Shown here piece by piece: positions 30,889-43,841 of a stretch of 64,000 nucleotides of DNA. The notes beneath the pieces were generated by a model. That model did not search any database. It had not been told where the DNA came from and was given only the letters and a program-made list of their open reading frames with translations. The DNA comes from Karstenula rhodostoma CBS 690.94 (Eukaryota; Ascomycota; Dothideomycetes; Pleosporales; Didymosphaeriaceae): contig MU001512.1 in NCBI GenBank assembly GCA_010093485.1, forward strand, positions 580,842-644,841, in the 5' to 3' direction. The position numbers and the translations under genes are program-made. How positions within the stretch are numbered: position 1 is the stretch's first letter; the number at the start of each line of letters is the position of its first letter.

Positions 30889-33800
30889 TCATAGGTTGAC
30901 CACTCTGGTGTCGTCTTGAAGAAATTGACGACGATAGTTGGCGATCTCCATGGCAATGCCATTCGGGTCTTTGGTGTTTTTCTGCCGTAAGGCCTTGAGT
31001 ACGCCTCGTAGGCCATCATTCCAACGCTGTCGCTCTTCAGTCGTCTTTCCGGGATTCGCAGTTCCAAGCTGAACTAAGAGTTTTTCACCTAGATGTAGTG
31101 TTCATGTCAGTCTGCGTACAGTGGGTACCAGATACAGACGAAATTGAGGTCGCTGCCGGACACGCACCGCTGATATTCATATCCCGAAAATGCTGATCCG
31201 GGCAGTCTGCGTCAGTGCATTCATCACCTGACGCCTCGTGCTCACAGAGCGGCTTCTCTGGATCGATTTGATGACTGAAAGTCATGGACAAGAACCCGCT
31301 AGAGACGTCTTGTGCAAAGTTTGGATGGTAACGATAGGACTTGAAAAGTCTTAGAGGACTCTCGTACGGCACGAATGAGCGTAGATTAGTCTCCTCTTCC
31401 TCTACAGCCTTCTCATTGTTAGCCGAGTATACAAGAGGGCACCGTGCTTACTGATTCCTGTGTCACTGAAGGACCTGCTAGCTCCTGCGATACTGATGCC
31501 TGCGATACCGATGCCACTGCTGATGCCTCGAGTTGTGGTTCTGGTGCTATGTCGTCAGCTACAGTCACAGAGGAACCCGGGTTTTTGCTACTAGGTGCGA
31601 AAACCGGGCCATTACGCTCTTCTCCAGACGACTCTGATGAAGTATCGGAGTCGGAGTCAGAGTCGGACGAAGTGGATATGTCCATCTCTTCCTCTTCAAT
31701 TTCCCCTTGCTGAGCATTCGAATTCGGCTCAGCGGTTGAACCACTAGGCTCAAGGTCCATCATTGGTTGATCAACATCTGGCGGCTCGTATGGGTCCTCG
31801 TCCTCATTCGTAGGTGTCGGTGATCCGAACGACGAAACCTGGGCGGTCATCACGCTGGTGTTCTGCTCCAAAGTATGATCTTTTAAGACTTGAGCTTGTG
31901 TCAGTGGCACCTGGGCTTCTTCAGGCTCATAGTCTTCTTCATCAGACTCTGACATGGCCATTTCACCCTCTTCGGAAGGAGATCTAGCCAGCGCTATTGA
32001 CCCAGTCGCGGTTTCTGTCTTGTCGGCAGCTGGAAGAACGTCGGCGGGCTCGGGAGAATAGAAGTCTTCTTCGTCGTCAACCGGTGTCGCTGGCTTGCTT
32101 GGGTCGTTGGAGGTCGTGCCATTTACGGAGAATATCGCCGGATGTTTCGCAGGTATGACCTGCTCTGAGCGATTCGCAGATTCAGGCGCACTGTGAGGCA
32201 TTGGAGTTCGCTGTTTGATTGTAACGCGAGTGTTCATCGCAGTCAATGGCGAGGAGGCCAGAGGGTACGGTGCGTTGAGTCCAGGAATGCCTGTTTTGGA
32301 GACAGACATAGATATCTCAGGCGGCTGCGAGAGGTATTGGGTGGCACCTCTAGGGCTGGACACTTTCTCTGACGATATCGGCGCAGTAACTGCAGCTGAT
32401 GACTGCGCTGCAGGCGATATGGCTGGCAGATTGGTGGTAGCTGTCAGCGTTTCGAGAGTCGCACCCTGCTCACGCTCAATCTCGTCCTTCTTCGCCTGAA
32501 GTTCCGCATGCGGCATGCCTTCCGTGTCAATACCAAGACTCTCCAGCTCTGCTTGGAGTCGTTCTTTGTCAAGTCGCATCTTCTTGTCATTGGCAGTGAG
32601 TATCTCAAGTTCATCCGTGATCTGTGCCAGCCTGGCAGCATTTTGAGCAATGTCGACATCCAAGGCGGACTTTTCTGCTTCAATGTCCGCTTTACGCCGC
32701 CGTTTCATTTCCCTAGGTGCTTCCTGACCACTGTTAGGTTTTGGCAGTGACGAAGGCTGCCGCGGCAATGGCTTCGGGGAGTTCTGCACACTCGCTAGTC
32801 GCTTTTGCTCTGCTTGTCTCTTTTGTTCTTCAATCTTCTTCTGCAAACGCTCTTTCAGAGCAGCCTGTTTCCTCGCTTTATCGTCCATCTCTTGATTACG
32901 AATGGTGCCGGATGGTGTTTGAGGCCCTGGGGTGCCCATCACAGATGCGGGTGGGTTTGCGGACGCAGGTCGAGACGGAAAACCAGATAGCACTGGCAAG
33001 GTCCGAGCGCCTTGCAACCCATTCTGGATGGGAGTCATCTGGGTCGGGATCTCAACTGCATCTTGCCTGTCATCCACATCCATTGTTTGATCAACTTGGT
33101 CAGTCTTATCAGTCCGAAGCGGAGGAGTGTTGACGATTGCGGGAAAGGATAGTTTTCGTTTGGCCGAACCGGGAGTGGCCGGAGGACGACTGGGTTGCAC
33201 AACCGGAGAAGGATTCATGAACAGACCTGGAATGTTCCCGAAGGGTGAGGGGGGAATAGCTTGAGTTGCATAGCTATTAGGGGTGGGCGGCAATGGATTG
33301 GCAGTTTTGGGGCAAGGACTGGAGTAAGCACCAGCGGTGGGACCAGTGACTGAAGGCTTGGACGGTGCAGCTCCAGCGGGAGAAGACGAGCTCTTCTTCA
33401 GAGCCTCGATACGTCTTCGTATAAGTTCAGTAGTCTTTGCCTTCTTCTCTGCTTCTGTGAGTTGGCCATTATCGCTAGTTCCGATAAGCTGTGGTGCAGA
33501 CGGGGTTTTCGAAGCAGTCGATGTCGGTGGCGGGGTATTCTGGGGTGGAGTGATCTTTGCCCCTCCCTGCTGTCTCGCCTTTTTCGCGGCTTGCAACTGC
33601 GCGAGGTACTCTTTACGATTGGCTGGCGATGGGGCGGACTTGGTTGGCGGAACGCTGGTATTGACTGCAGTGACTGGCTTTGAGCCTATGGTCGGTGGCG
33701 ATGGGCGAGCCGGAGCGTTGTCTCCATTGCCCAGGCTACTCTGCGAATTGCCGTTGACCTTGAGAGCGGACGGTACGGGCTCGGGTTCCGAAGGCAAATT

Positions 33801-34762
33801 CAAACTTCGATACAGATCTCGTAAAGAGCTCGCATCTAAAGACTCGGCAGCCAGCGCGTGGTAACCTATGCTGTTGTTGTGCAGCAGCTTGATGAATGCC
33901 TTTGCATCGCTTTGCTGCTGCGCGATGGTGTCCGCAGTACTTCTGGCTGGGTTTGTGGCTTTGGACTGTAACGCGCTATCGCTCGCTTGGCCTGCCGAGG
34001 GCTGGTCCGGGTTGTAGGCGTCTTGCGTGTTTGAAGAACGAGTTGAGGGCAAGGGAACTGACCGCGGAGGCTCTGGATAGGTGCGGCCGTTGACAGCTGG
34101 AGATCGGGACCCTTCGCTGACTTCTCCTTCTTCCTTGTCGCTTTCCGTCACATCGGCGATGCGGTCGTTCTGGACAGCCTGCGAAACGCGATCCGCTTTT
34201 GCAGGCGCGGGAAACAGGTTCGGAGGCAGCGCAGGGAAAGGATGTGCGGGTGTGGCACCTTGAAAGGGTGACTGGGACGGCGGGTTCGAGGCAAGCCCGA
34301 GGCCGGGGATCGGGGGTGGATTTTGCATCATCATGAAGGGGAGCTGCTGCATGTCCATCTGCATCTGGTTCCACTGGGCAAGCTGATCCGGCGTGGGGAA
34401 GTGGGCGGGCCATGCTACGCCGCGTTAGCAGTACTCTTTACAACGAACGCGTTGATCTGAGCAAAGACAAGCGAGGGGCTCAGCTGTGTGCATTACTCGT
34501 GATCTGCGGGTCTTGTAGGACTGGACAGCTTACCAGACGGGAACTGGGCGTGCTGGGCATTCTGGTTGTGCGCCTGAAAGTTTAAACCAGGTATGTTCGC
34601 AGTATTCCACACCGGCGGTGGCACAAAGGCAGTCGCGGGCGGCGGCTGGTACGCGTCGGAAGGAGCGCTCTGGGCATCCGGCTGCGCCTGCGGTTGCTGC
34701 TGCTGAGGAGGAGGGAAGGGAGGAAAGGGCAGGCCGAACGGCGGCTGCCAGTTGGTCGCCAT
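30889..34762 (-). CDS. ZFC3H1/Red1-like zinc-finger protein, 4 exons, 1210 aa
   Basis: Model: complement(join(30889..31088,31168..31408,31452..34414,34534..34762)). The N-terminus is Pro/Gln-rich (MATNWQPPFGLPFPPFPPPQ). Exon 2 is long and mostly disordered, with KKAKTTELIRRRIEALKKSS, a coiled coil (about 570-700) and acidic Ser/Asp runs near its end. Exon 3 has the signature YESPLRLFKSYRYHPNF and a compact C-X8-C-X4-C-X3-H finger (CEHEASGDECTDADCPDQH; Cys1119 to His1137), the 'putative zinc-finger domain' of ZFC3H1 and fission-yeast Red1. Those proteins act in nuclear RNA surveillance with Mtl1/MTR4 and the exosome. The intron ahead of exon 3 has two possible acceptors 3 nt apart. It diverges from the myosin gene. 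Confidence 0.87.
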
Positions 34763-35296
34763 GTTGAGGAAGTCGCGGGTTGCGCGCTGGTGTGGAGGCA
34801 GACTTCTCTACATGCAGCACATAACTAGCCTACAGGTCCGGGGGCGCGCTCGCAGGTGAAGGGCGAAGACAAGGCGGCGGGTGGGCGAAGGTGGTGTGGA
34901 ATGCGGCGGTTGGGTGGATGATAAGATGCGCTCGAATAAGAAAGCTCGATGATCGCCATGCGCGCCGCGGCACTAGAGGAAGGTCACGTGAAAGGAGCGG
35001 TGGGCACCTGAGTGACGCGCCCGCCCCCAGATCCCGTCGTTAGGGGAAGGCTCGAGCGCGGCTAAACATGTAAACAACACAACCTCGAACCCATCCCGCC
35101 GTCACGCAGCAGCTAGAGCCGTCACTTCTTCTTCCACGTGTGGTCGCTATCCTTGTACATATTTGTAATTAGGGCTTCCACGAGGCGTGCTTCTTTTTAT
35201 TGTTATCGTTCCTGCTCCGCATAATGCGCCTTGCGGATGCATGAGAGAAGGTAACGCCGTCGCACCTGCCCCGACACCCACGGACACGACAGAACC
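34763..35296. promoter_or_regulatory. Divergent promoter, ZFC3H1-like gene / myosin II
   Basis: 534 bp between two start codons facing apart. GC-rich near the zinc-finger gene; a TCACGTGA-type E-box-like palindrome (GTCACGTGAA) occurs at about 34984. No further gene. Confidence 0.45.
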
Positions 35297-38200
35297 ATGA
35301 GCGCACCCGCTCCCAACGGTCCACGATGGCGGAACAGCCCATTCGCAAGGAATTCACAGTCGCCCATAGCGGCACCCGCGCCTCTTAACACCCGTCCGAG
35401 GTCTGCTCTCAGCTCGTGGCCGCCGGCGGATCAGTCGCCTGTCATGGCTCACGCCCGGAACCAGTCTCTCACCCAGCTGAGCGGGCCCCTTCTAGCTCGT
35501 AACGACTCTACTCGCCTTCGCTCCAATTCGAACCGAAACACTACACCTGCCGGGACATTTGCGCCTCAGTTTATAGCCGACGATACGGAGGACCTACCCG
35601 AAGTACGCGGCATCGAGGGCGAGAACGACTTCTCAGGCAAGCGCTATGTCTGGTTACGAGACGCAAAGACCGCTTTTGTGCGGGGTTGGGTAGTGGAGGA
35701 ACTTCCAGGAGGACAATTACTCGTGCAATGCGACAATGGGGAGCAGCACGAGGTGGACGCTGAATCCGTGGACAAGGTCAATCCGGCCAAGTTCGACAAG
35801 GCCAATGACATGGCTGAGCTCACGCATCTCAACGAGCCCTCAGTTATCCACAACTTGCACATGCGCTACCAGGCAGATCTAATATACGTACGTTGCTGCA
35901 GGAAAGCTTGCAGGTCCTTGAACTGACAGCATCCAGACATACTCGGGGCTGTTTCTCGTAACAGTGAATCCATACTGCCCGCTTCCCATATATTCCCGAG
36001 AATATATCAACATGTACCGAGGGCGAAGCAGAGAAGAAACCAAGCCGCATATTTTTGCGATGGCCGACGAGGCGTTCCGCAATCTGGTGGACGAGGGTGC
36101 CAATCAAAGCATCCTAGTGACGTATGATTTCCAAACGTGCGCCCCAGACCTGTACTAACATAGTTCAGTGGAGAGTCGGGTGCCGGTAAAACGGAAAACA
36201 CTAAAAAGGTTATCCAATATCTTGCAGCCGTTGCAACCTCAGATACTCCACGCGGGAAGTCGGGTGGCAGACAGCTCTCCAATCTCTCCGAGCAGATCCT
36301 CCGCGCGAACCCAATCCTTGAAGCCTTCGGTAACGCCCAAACCGTGCGAAATAACAATTCGTCCCGTTTCGGAAAATTTATAAGGATTGAATTCACACGA
36401 ACTGGTCAGATCGCGGGGGCCTTTATCGACTGGTATCTGCTGGAGAAGTCGAGGGTTGTCCGACTCAACGGAAACGAGCGTAATTACCACGTCTTCTACC
36501 AACTTCTTCGCGGTGCCGACGACCAGATGAAGCGGGACTTCCTTCTGAATGGTTTGGACGTGGAGGACTTTGACTACACCAAGAATGGCAACGATGCGAT
36601 TTCAGGTGTCTCCGATCGGGACGAATGGAATGGGCTCATCGAGGCTTTCCATGTAATGGACTTCTCGGACAAGGAACAGGCTTCGATTTTGAAGACCGTC
36701 GCGGCAGTACTTCAGCTCGGCAATATCAAAGCTATCAAAGAGAGCCGGCGAGCAGACCAGGCCGCCTTTGATCCTGAATCGATCGAGCAAGCACGAAAGG
36801 TGTGCCAGCTCCTGGGAATCCCCATGGAAGATTTTGTCAAGGCTCTGTTGCATCCGCGTGTCAAGGCAGGCCGTGAATGGGTAGAGAAGGTTCAGACCCC
36901 AGAACAGGTCAATCTCGCCATTGATGCCCTGGCGAAGGGTATCTATGAGCGAGGCTTTGGTGACCTTGTGGACCGCATAAATGGTCAACTGGACCGCACA
37001 GGATCGGGCGGCGATGATTCCCATTTCATTGGTGTGCTCGATATTGCTGGCTTCGAAATCTTTGAGGAGAACTCTTTCGAACAGCTTTGCATCAACTATA
37101 CGAACGAGAAGCTGCAGCAATTCTTCAACCACCACATGTTTGTTCTGGAGCAGGAGGAGTACGCCCGTGAGCAAATTGAGTGGAAATTCATCGACTTCGG
37201 CCGCGACCTTCAACCGACCATAGACCTCATCGAGTTGCCAAATCCCATTGGTATCTTTTCTTGTCTAGATGAGGATAGTGTTATGCCAAAGGCTACGGAT
37301 AAGAGCTTCACCGAGAAACTGCATTCTCTGTGGGATCGCAAAAGCACGAAGTACAAGCGCTCTCTGCTTACTCAAGGCTTCATGCTGACGCATTACGCCG
37401 CTGAAGTTGAGTACTCTACGGAGGGCTGGCTGGAGAAGAACAAGGATCCTCTGAACGACAATGTCACCCGCCTGCTCGCTGGCTCCACAGATAAACATGT
37501 TGCGACTCTCTTTGCGGACTGTGCAGATACCGATGACGGCCTTGGAGGAGCTCGAAACCGTGTGAAGAAGGGCTTGTTCCGGACGGTGGCTCAACGCCAC
37601 AAGGAGCAACTGTCTACATTGATGACACAACTCCACTCAACGCACCCCCATTTTGTGCGCTGCATTCTTCCGAATCACAAAAAGAGGCCGAAGCAGTTCA
37701 GTGCCCCCCTTGTGCTCGACCAACTACGATGTAACGGTGTGCTAGAAGGAATAAGGATTGCCCGCACTGGCTTCCCTAACCGACTTCCTTTCGTAGAATT
37801 CCGTCAGCGCTACGAAGTTCTCTGCAACGACCTGCCGAAGGGCTATCTCGAAGGACAAATTGCTGCCAAGATGATCCTTGAGAAGCTTCAACTGGACACT
37901 GCGCTTTATCGTGTTGGTATCACTAAGGTTTTCTTCCGTGCCGGTGTTCTCGCTGAGCTCGAGGAGCAGCGCGACGCCCTCATTCGCGACATCATCACTC
38001 GATTTCAGTCATCCGCCAGAGGGTTCATCCAACGTCGCCTTGCTCACAAGCGCTTGTATCGAGCCGAGGCCACGCGGATCATCCAACGAAACTTCCAAGT
38101 CTACCTTGATCTACAATCCAATCCTTGGTGGAGGCTCTTTGCTCGCATGCGGCCAATGCTGGGCGCGACTCGTCAAGCTGCGGAAGTCAAGAAGCGGGAC

Positions 38201-41200
38201 GAAATGATCCAGAAGCTAGAAGAGAAGATGCAGCAGGAAGCGGCGGACAAACTGCGCGTTGAGGATGACCGCCGTCGAGCAGAAATGGACATCCAGCGCA
38301 TCCAGAAGACTTTGGAAAGTGAACGTGCTCTAGCTCTCGACAAAGAGGAGATCTTCAAGCGCCTTCAGATCCGCGAGGCCGAGTTATCCGAGAAACTCGC
38401 CGAAGCCATTGAGGACCAGGACAAGCTCGAAGATCAGCTCGACGTACTCATGGAAGCCAAAAAGAAGGCCGAAGAGCAGGCTGAGCTTTGGCGCAACGAG
38501 CTTGAGCAAGCGGGCCAGATCATTGGCAACCTGGAAGGTGAGAAGCAAGACCTGGAAGAACAACTCACGAAACTTGATCAACAACTAGTGGACCTCGAGA
38601 ACGCCAAGTCTGAACGCAGTCAGGTTGAGGAATCTCTGAACCAAGAGGTCAAGCTGTTGAAAAGCCATCTATCATTGAAAGAACAGAAGGTCCAGGATCT
38701 CGAAACGAAGCTATTGAAAACCGACCAGGACCTGGACATCAAGCTTGCGGCATCGAACAAGGAGCTGCAGAATACTAAGCAGCAAGTCAAAGAATTGCTT
38801 GATGAAAATCGCCAAGTACGCCAACAGATCGCCGACCTTTCATCTACGTCAACGAGCTACGAGGACTTGATCAGACGAAAAGAGAGTGAACTAGCTATCC
38901 TCAAGACAGACCTCAAGAGTTACGAATCCGACCGCCAGCTTTTTGATAGTGAGAAGAAGACATTGGCATCGAAGCATGACGATCTGCAGAAACGCCTCCG
39001 CGAGGCAAAGGCAGAACTTGATGCCATGCGTTCCCAAAAGCAGCAATTAGAACGCGAAGCTGCAGATGCTAAACGCTTGCTAGAAGAGAAGATCTCCGAA
39101 GACGCCAAGTCTGGCGAGGGAAGAAAACTCTTGGAGGAGCAGATTGAAGATCTTAAGAGCCAGCTGTTCGAAGTCCAACGCGAGCTTAGTCGTGAGCGAC
39201 AGTCCCGCGATGATGTAGAGCTGCTTGGGGAGCACAGGTATGATACGCTGAAACGCGATTTCGACGCCCTCAATGAGTCAAAAATCACCATCGAAAAAGA
39301 GATGTACGCTCAGCAGGATGTACTCCGAAGAGCTACCGAATCCCGGATGGCGGTAGAGAAGGAGCGGAAGGACTACCAAACCGAACTGCGCAGCCTTCGC
39401 GATAAGTACCTGAAGCTGCAGGAGGAGAAACTGGATGCCGACGCCGCGGCAGAGCGCACACAAAGCAAGCTTGCGATGGAACGGCAAGCGACTCAGCTCA
39501 AGGAACTCGAGGCGAAAGACCAACAACTAGATCAGGTTGAAGCGGAAAGAAACGATCTCGCTGAACAGGTCCACAGCCTAACGCAGATGCTTGGTGATTC
39601 AGAATCCTTCAAACTACGCAATGATCAGCAGAAAGAACGTCTCGAGCGTGAAGTGGTCACGATCAAGGGCCGTTTAACTGCATCCGAAAACGACAACCGG
39701 GCCCTATTGAACAAGCTTCAACAGAAGAACCTGGACATTGCACGGTCTAATTCAAGAGCTGGAGATTCACACCGATCACGTATTGCGCAGCTTACCACCG
39801 AGAAGAACAAGGCTGAAGAGGAGAGCAAGTACCTCACTAATCAGCTAGAAGATGCTCAGTTGACCATTACCTCCCTCGAGAAGCAGAAAGAGAAGCTTTC
39901 TCTTAACTTGGAAGACCTTAATCATGAGATCAATCGAGAGCACAAGACTAGCCGCAATGCCGAGAAAACATCTTCCACCGTGGCGCTTCAGTTGGCGGAT
40001 GCGAACCGAAAGCTCGAAACCGAGCGACAACTGCGAACTCAAGCCCAGGCAAACACACGCGCTGCTCAGTCAGCCTTGGATAGCAGCAACAGCGAGCTCG
40101 AAGAATGCCGTCAACAGCTTGTTCTTCTTCGTAAGGTTTTCAGTCCTGACGCTATTGACGATGCTATTACCTATGAGGCCGCCAAACCGGACATCAGTAG
40201 AGCCGTTGACATGGCCGAGCGCTTGGAAGCCGCCAATCAAGCTCTTCGTGTCGCCTCGGAACGTTACTCCCGAGCTGAGGCTCAATTGGCCGAATTGCGT
40301 GATAGACATGAGGGCGAGATCCAGGAGATGGATACTCGCCACGCTAATTCGAAGCGTGCTTTGCTCGAAGAAATGAACAACAGCCAAGTGAACGGTCGCC
40401 GATCACCCTCTCACCAGCGCAAGGACAGCGAGACCCGCAAGCAATTCTCGAGATCGAACACACCTACCAACCAAAGACATATCAGCAATGCCACGACCAC
40501 ATCTGCGAAGTCCGACCGTACACTCGACACGGTGATTTTGAACAATCGTATGGACCTTGCTGCGGAATTGGAACAAGTACAAAGCCAACTGCAAATGTCA
40601 GAGATGCGTAACCGTCATCTGCAGAGTCAACTCGATCGCTCCCCTGTTCGCAACGGCTGGCAGGATGATAGCCCTTCGGTCCGGCGCGTACAGAAGCTTG
40701 AGCGCGAGAACTTCCGTCTCCACGATATGCTCGATGATTCAGCAAAGAAGGTATCTTCCTTGGAGCATAGTCTGAGGTCCGGAGAACTTTCCTACCAAGA
40801 AGTACAGACTAAGTCGCACGAAGAATTGTTCGATCTTTTGACCTCCCAAGAACAATCCAGGAAGTCATTACTGCAGGCACATAACGCCACCGTCAACGAA
40901 TTTGCTGAGGCAAAGACCACGTTCGACGAGATTAAGCACGTGAAGGTCTCTCTCGAAGTTGAACTTCGAGACACGAAGTCGGAGCTTGATGAATTGTACG
41001 ACGAACGAGAAGAGGAACGGGCAAACCATGATCATCTTCTCCAAGAATTTGCGGATCTTCAGATACGGTTAGACAACGAGACATCCCGACTCGTCGACGT
41101 CACTTCCAGCCTCGACTTGTACAAGAATCGCGCGGACGAATATTTCAACAAACTTGAACACGCTGAAATATCTGTTTTGAAGGCGTCTCGTGCAGAACAG

Positions 41201-42718
41201 TTCGCGAAGACCCAAGCACGGGAAGCCGAGGAGGCGTGCGCCACGATTATGGCAGAGCGGAAGCAGATGGATGGCATGGTTGAAGATCTGCAACGGCAGG
41301 TGCAACAGTACGAAGAGCGCTTGGAGGATCTTTCTACTGACCTCGAGAGTGCTCTGCAATCAAAGAAGCGTCTCCAGAATGAGCTCGAGGACTACCGGAA
41401 CCAACGAGAGCACGATCTTGAGGATACCGAAACTTCGATCGAACAGACCCGGAAGAAGTATCAGAACGAGCTGTCCTCGTTGACACATGAGCTTGATCTT
41501 GAACGGGAGCACGTTCTCTATGTTCGCGAAGAGAACGGTCGCTTGAAAGAGGAGATGGAAGAGCTGAGGAACAAATGGGACGACGAGGTCCTCAACTCAT
41601 CCACATGGGCGAAGGAGAAGAGCAGGCTTGAGATGACCCTTCAGGACATCTCAAATTCGCGCGACGAGGCAGCAAATGCCCACAACGAGGCGCAGTCAAA
41701 GATTGTCGGTCTGCTCTCGCAAGTCCGCAATCTCCGCACCAACGTCGATGACATCGCTGCTGAACGCGACTGCGCCATCGAAGAAAAGAGGCGAATGGAG
41801 GCGCGTCTCCAGGAGGCTGCCGACACGCTTGAAGAATTGTCAAACTCAGAATCACCAGCTATGAGGAACGCTGCCACCTACGACCGCGAGCTGCTCGAGC
41901 TTAAATCCAGCCTTGCTCAACAGGAAGACATTGCCGCCGCGGCAGTCGGAAAGATGCGACGTGCTGACGCGCTGGCGCAAGAGATTCAAAAGGACATCGT
42001 CGCCGAGCGGGAGTCTAATGTTCAGTTGCACAAGGACAAGGCTGCCGTCGAGAAGAACTTGAAAGACCTCCAGCTTCGTCTTGTTGATCTCGAAACCAAG
42101 GGATACAGCGGGTCGGCTGGCAAAGACGTCAGGTTCTTGCATGGCCGCATTCAAGAGGTGAGTCACACAGTTGAATACGGACACAGTACCATCTACTAAC
42201 AACTGTTGCAGCTCGAGAAAGCTCTTGAGTCATCCGAGTCCACGCGTCTTTCCGAATCGCGTAGTGTGCGAAATGTCGACCGAACGGTTAAGGACCTACA
42301 GAACCAAATCGAACGCCGCGACAAGCAGAATGCTTCTGTCATGGAGGATTTAAATAAGGCACGAGACAAGATCTCCAATCTCCTTTCCGCCATTGATGAG
42401 CTTCAGTCCTCCGACTCCACTAACCATCTTGCCGCGAAACGCGCTGATCGTGAACTCCGTGAGGAACGGGAGAAAACGCTGCGCCTCGAACGTGAGCTCG
42501 AAGGCTGGAAGAGTCTCCGAATTGAGCGTCGTAGTGCCCTCGGTGTGCCAGGCGCAGCCAGCGACGCCGGTGACAACCGTAGCCGCCGAGGCTCATCTAT
42601 CGGCCTATTGATGGGCGAGATGGGCGAGATAGCTGCCGGCGAGAAAGCCAACATGGGGAGTTTGCGAAGCATGCGCGGTGGGCTACGACGTATCTCCGGC
42701 CAGAAGGGTTTTTTGTAG
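35297..42718 (+). CDS. myoB: Myosin II heavy chain, 4 exons, 2423 aa
   Basis: Model: join(35297..35887,35937..36121,36169..42157,42212..42718); introns 49, 47 and 54 nt. After a ~100-residue low-complexity leader comes the SH3-like N-terminal domain (KRYVWLRDAKTAFVRGWVVE), then the motor: P-loop GESGAGKT at 260-267, switch I NNNSSRFGKF, switch II DIAGFEIFEENSFEQLCINY, and the actin-binding/converter region (HFVRCILPNHKKRP, VFFRAGVLAELEE). IQ-like motifs follow (about 868-905) and then a coiled-coil tail of about 1450 residues, broken near residue 1670 by a Ser/Arg linker (NGRRSPSHQRK). The tail end is non-helical and Gly/Ser/Arg-rich. This is the conventional myosin of the cytokinetic/septation ring; length fits filamentous-fungal MyoB. 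Confidence 0.97.
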
Positions 42719-43364
42719 TAGGTGGGACCTTGGTGAGGGGATGGAAGAGGTCCGGGCACCTGAATCCAACTGTTGAGGATATCGTTGAGGAATCTGAACT
42801 AGAACGGGCGGATGAGGATGGTGATGCGAGGACGCTCGTCGACGAAGAGGTGGAGAAAGAGATCGAGATTACGGACGATGAGGGGAGCGATGTCGACGAG
42901 AAGGGTGGGCTTAGAAGGAAGAGGACTATCAAGGTTATAATACGGTCTAGGGCGTTTTTGTGAGCGTTTCGTATCTGGTGGTGGAATGTCTTTGGACGTA
43001 CGCGTGGTATAATAGCGGCCTTGCCCTCAGGTGTTTGGGCTTGGGTTGGGCATGCAGCGCTTGTTGCCTTTCCACGCGCGGTCTTCGCTTGGGTTGAACG
43101 TTTAATGACATGAATGTTTTCACTGCACAACTCGGCTCCTGATGATCTCAACCGCATGACTGTATCGGAGCAAACTTTCACTTACCCAGCATGGGCCATA
43201 GACCTTCATCTGCCCAGCACAGGCCACAGGAAACAGGCCCTTCTGTCAACTCAACTCATATCCTCCGCCTCTATATATGTTCCGCTAACAGATCATCGCC
43301 CTGCACACCACAACAGCACTTCACCCAGCGCCACAGTCAACTCAGCAGGTACATACCCTCGAAG
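42719..43364. other. Intergenic with an acidic open frame just after the myosin stop
   Basis: 646 bp. A plus-strand frame from 42730 to 42963 (no ATG) encodes an acidic protein-like stretch (VEDIVEESELERADEDG, EKEIEITDDEGSDVDEKGG). It is out of frame with myosin and lacks a start, so I do not call a gene. Confidence 0.4.
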
Positions 43365-43841
43365 ATGTCACCCACCGACGAGCCCAAGGGTTCAATTTCC
43401 ACATCCACACCCATACCAACCAAAGCCACCACAACACGAACTTCATCTGTTCCAAGCCTTCCCCGGGAACTCTCCAACACATCTTCAAAACGCCGCCTCT
43501 CCGTCAAGTCCACCTCCAGTCTCCGCATGTACTCCCCCTTGCGTCCCCCGACCCCCCGCGACAAAGCCATCGCTGAGTACGGCATCACGGAAGTGCACCG
43601 CGCGGAGCGCAAGGAGCTCGAGGCTGATGACCCAAGGCGGCCCCGGCGTGCGAGCAATGTTATTCTGCATGCGGATTTGAGGGATGTTGGTGTGTTGGGG
43701 GTGTTGTTGAGGCAGATGAATGAGGACGGGGTGGAGGAGAGGGAGAAGGTTAGGAGGTTGGTGGAAGTTATGGAGAATAGGGAGGAGGAGAGGGAGGTGT
43801 TGGGGGATGAGGAAGGAGACAGGTATGAGGGGGCTATGTAG
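43365..43841 (+). CDS. Small hypothetical protein, 158 aa
   Basis: Single exon from ATG 43365 (MSPTDEPKGSISTSTPIPTK) to TAG. The N-terminal half is Ser/Thr/Pro-rich and basic (SSKRRLSVKSTSSLRMYSPL) and looks disordered; the C-terminal half is charged and likely helical (REKVRRLVEVMENREEEREV). No signal peptide, membrane segment or known domain. The RRLSV and PPTPRDK motifs are possible kinase targets. Codon usage shifts from C-rich to G-rich third positions across the gene. Function unknown; it may be lineage-restricted. Confidence 0.6.
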   Translation: MSPTDEPKGSISTSTPIPTKATTTRTSSVPSLPRELSNTSSKRRLSVKSTSSLRMYSPLRPPTPRDKAIAEYGITEVHRAERKELEADDPRRPRRASNVILHADLRDVGVLGVLLRQMNEDGVEEREKVRRLVEVMENREEEREVLGDEEGDRYEGAM

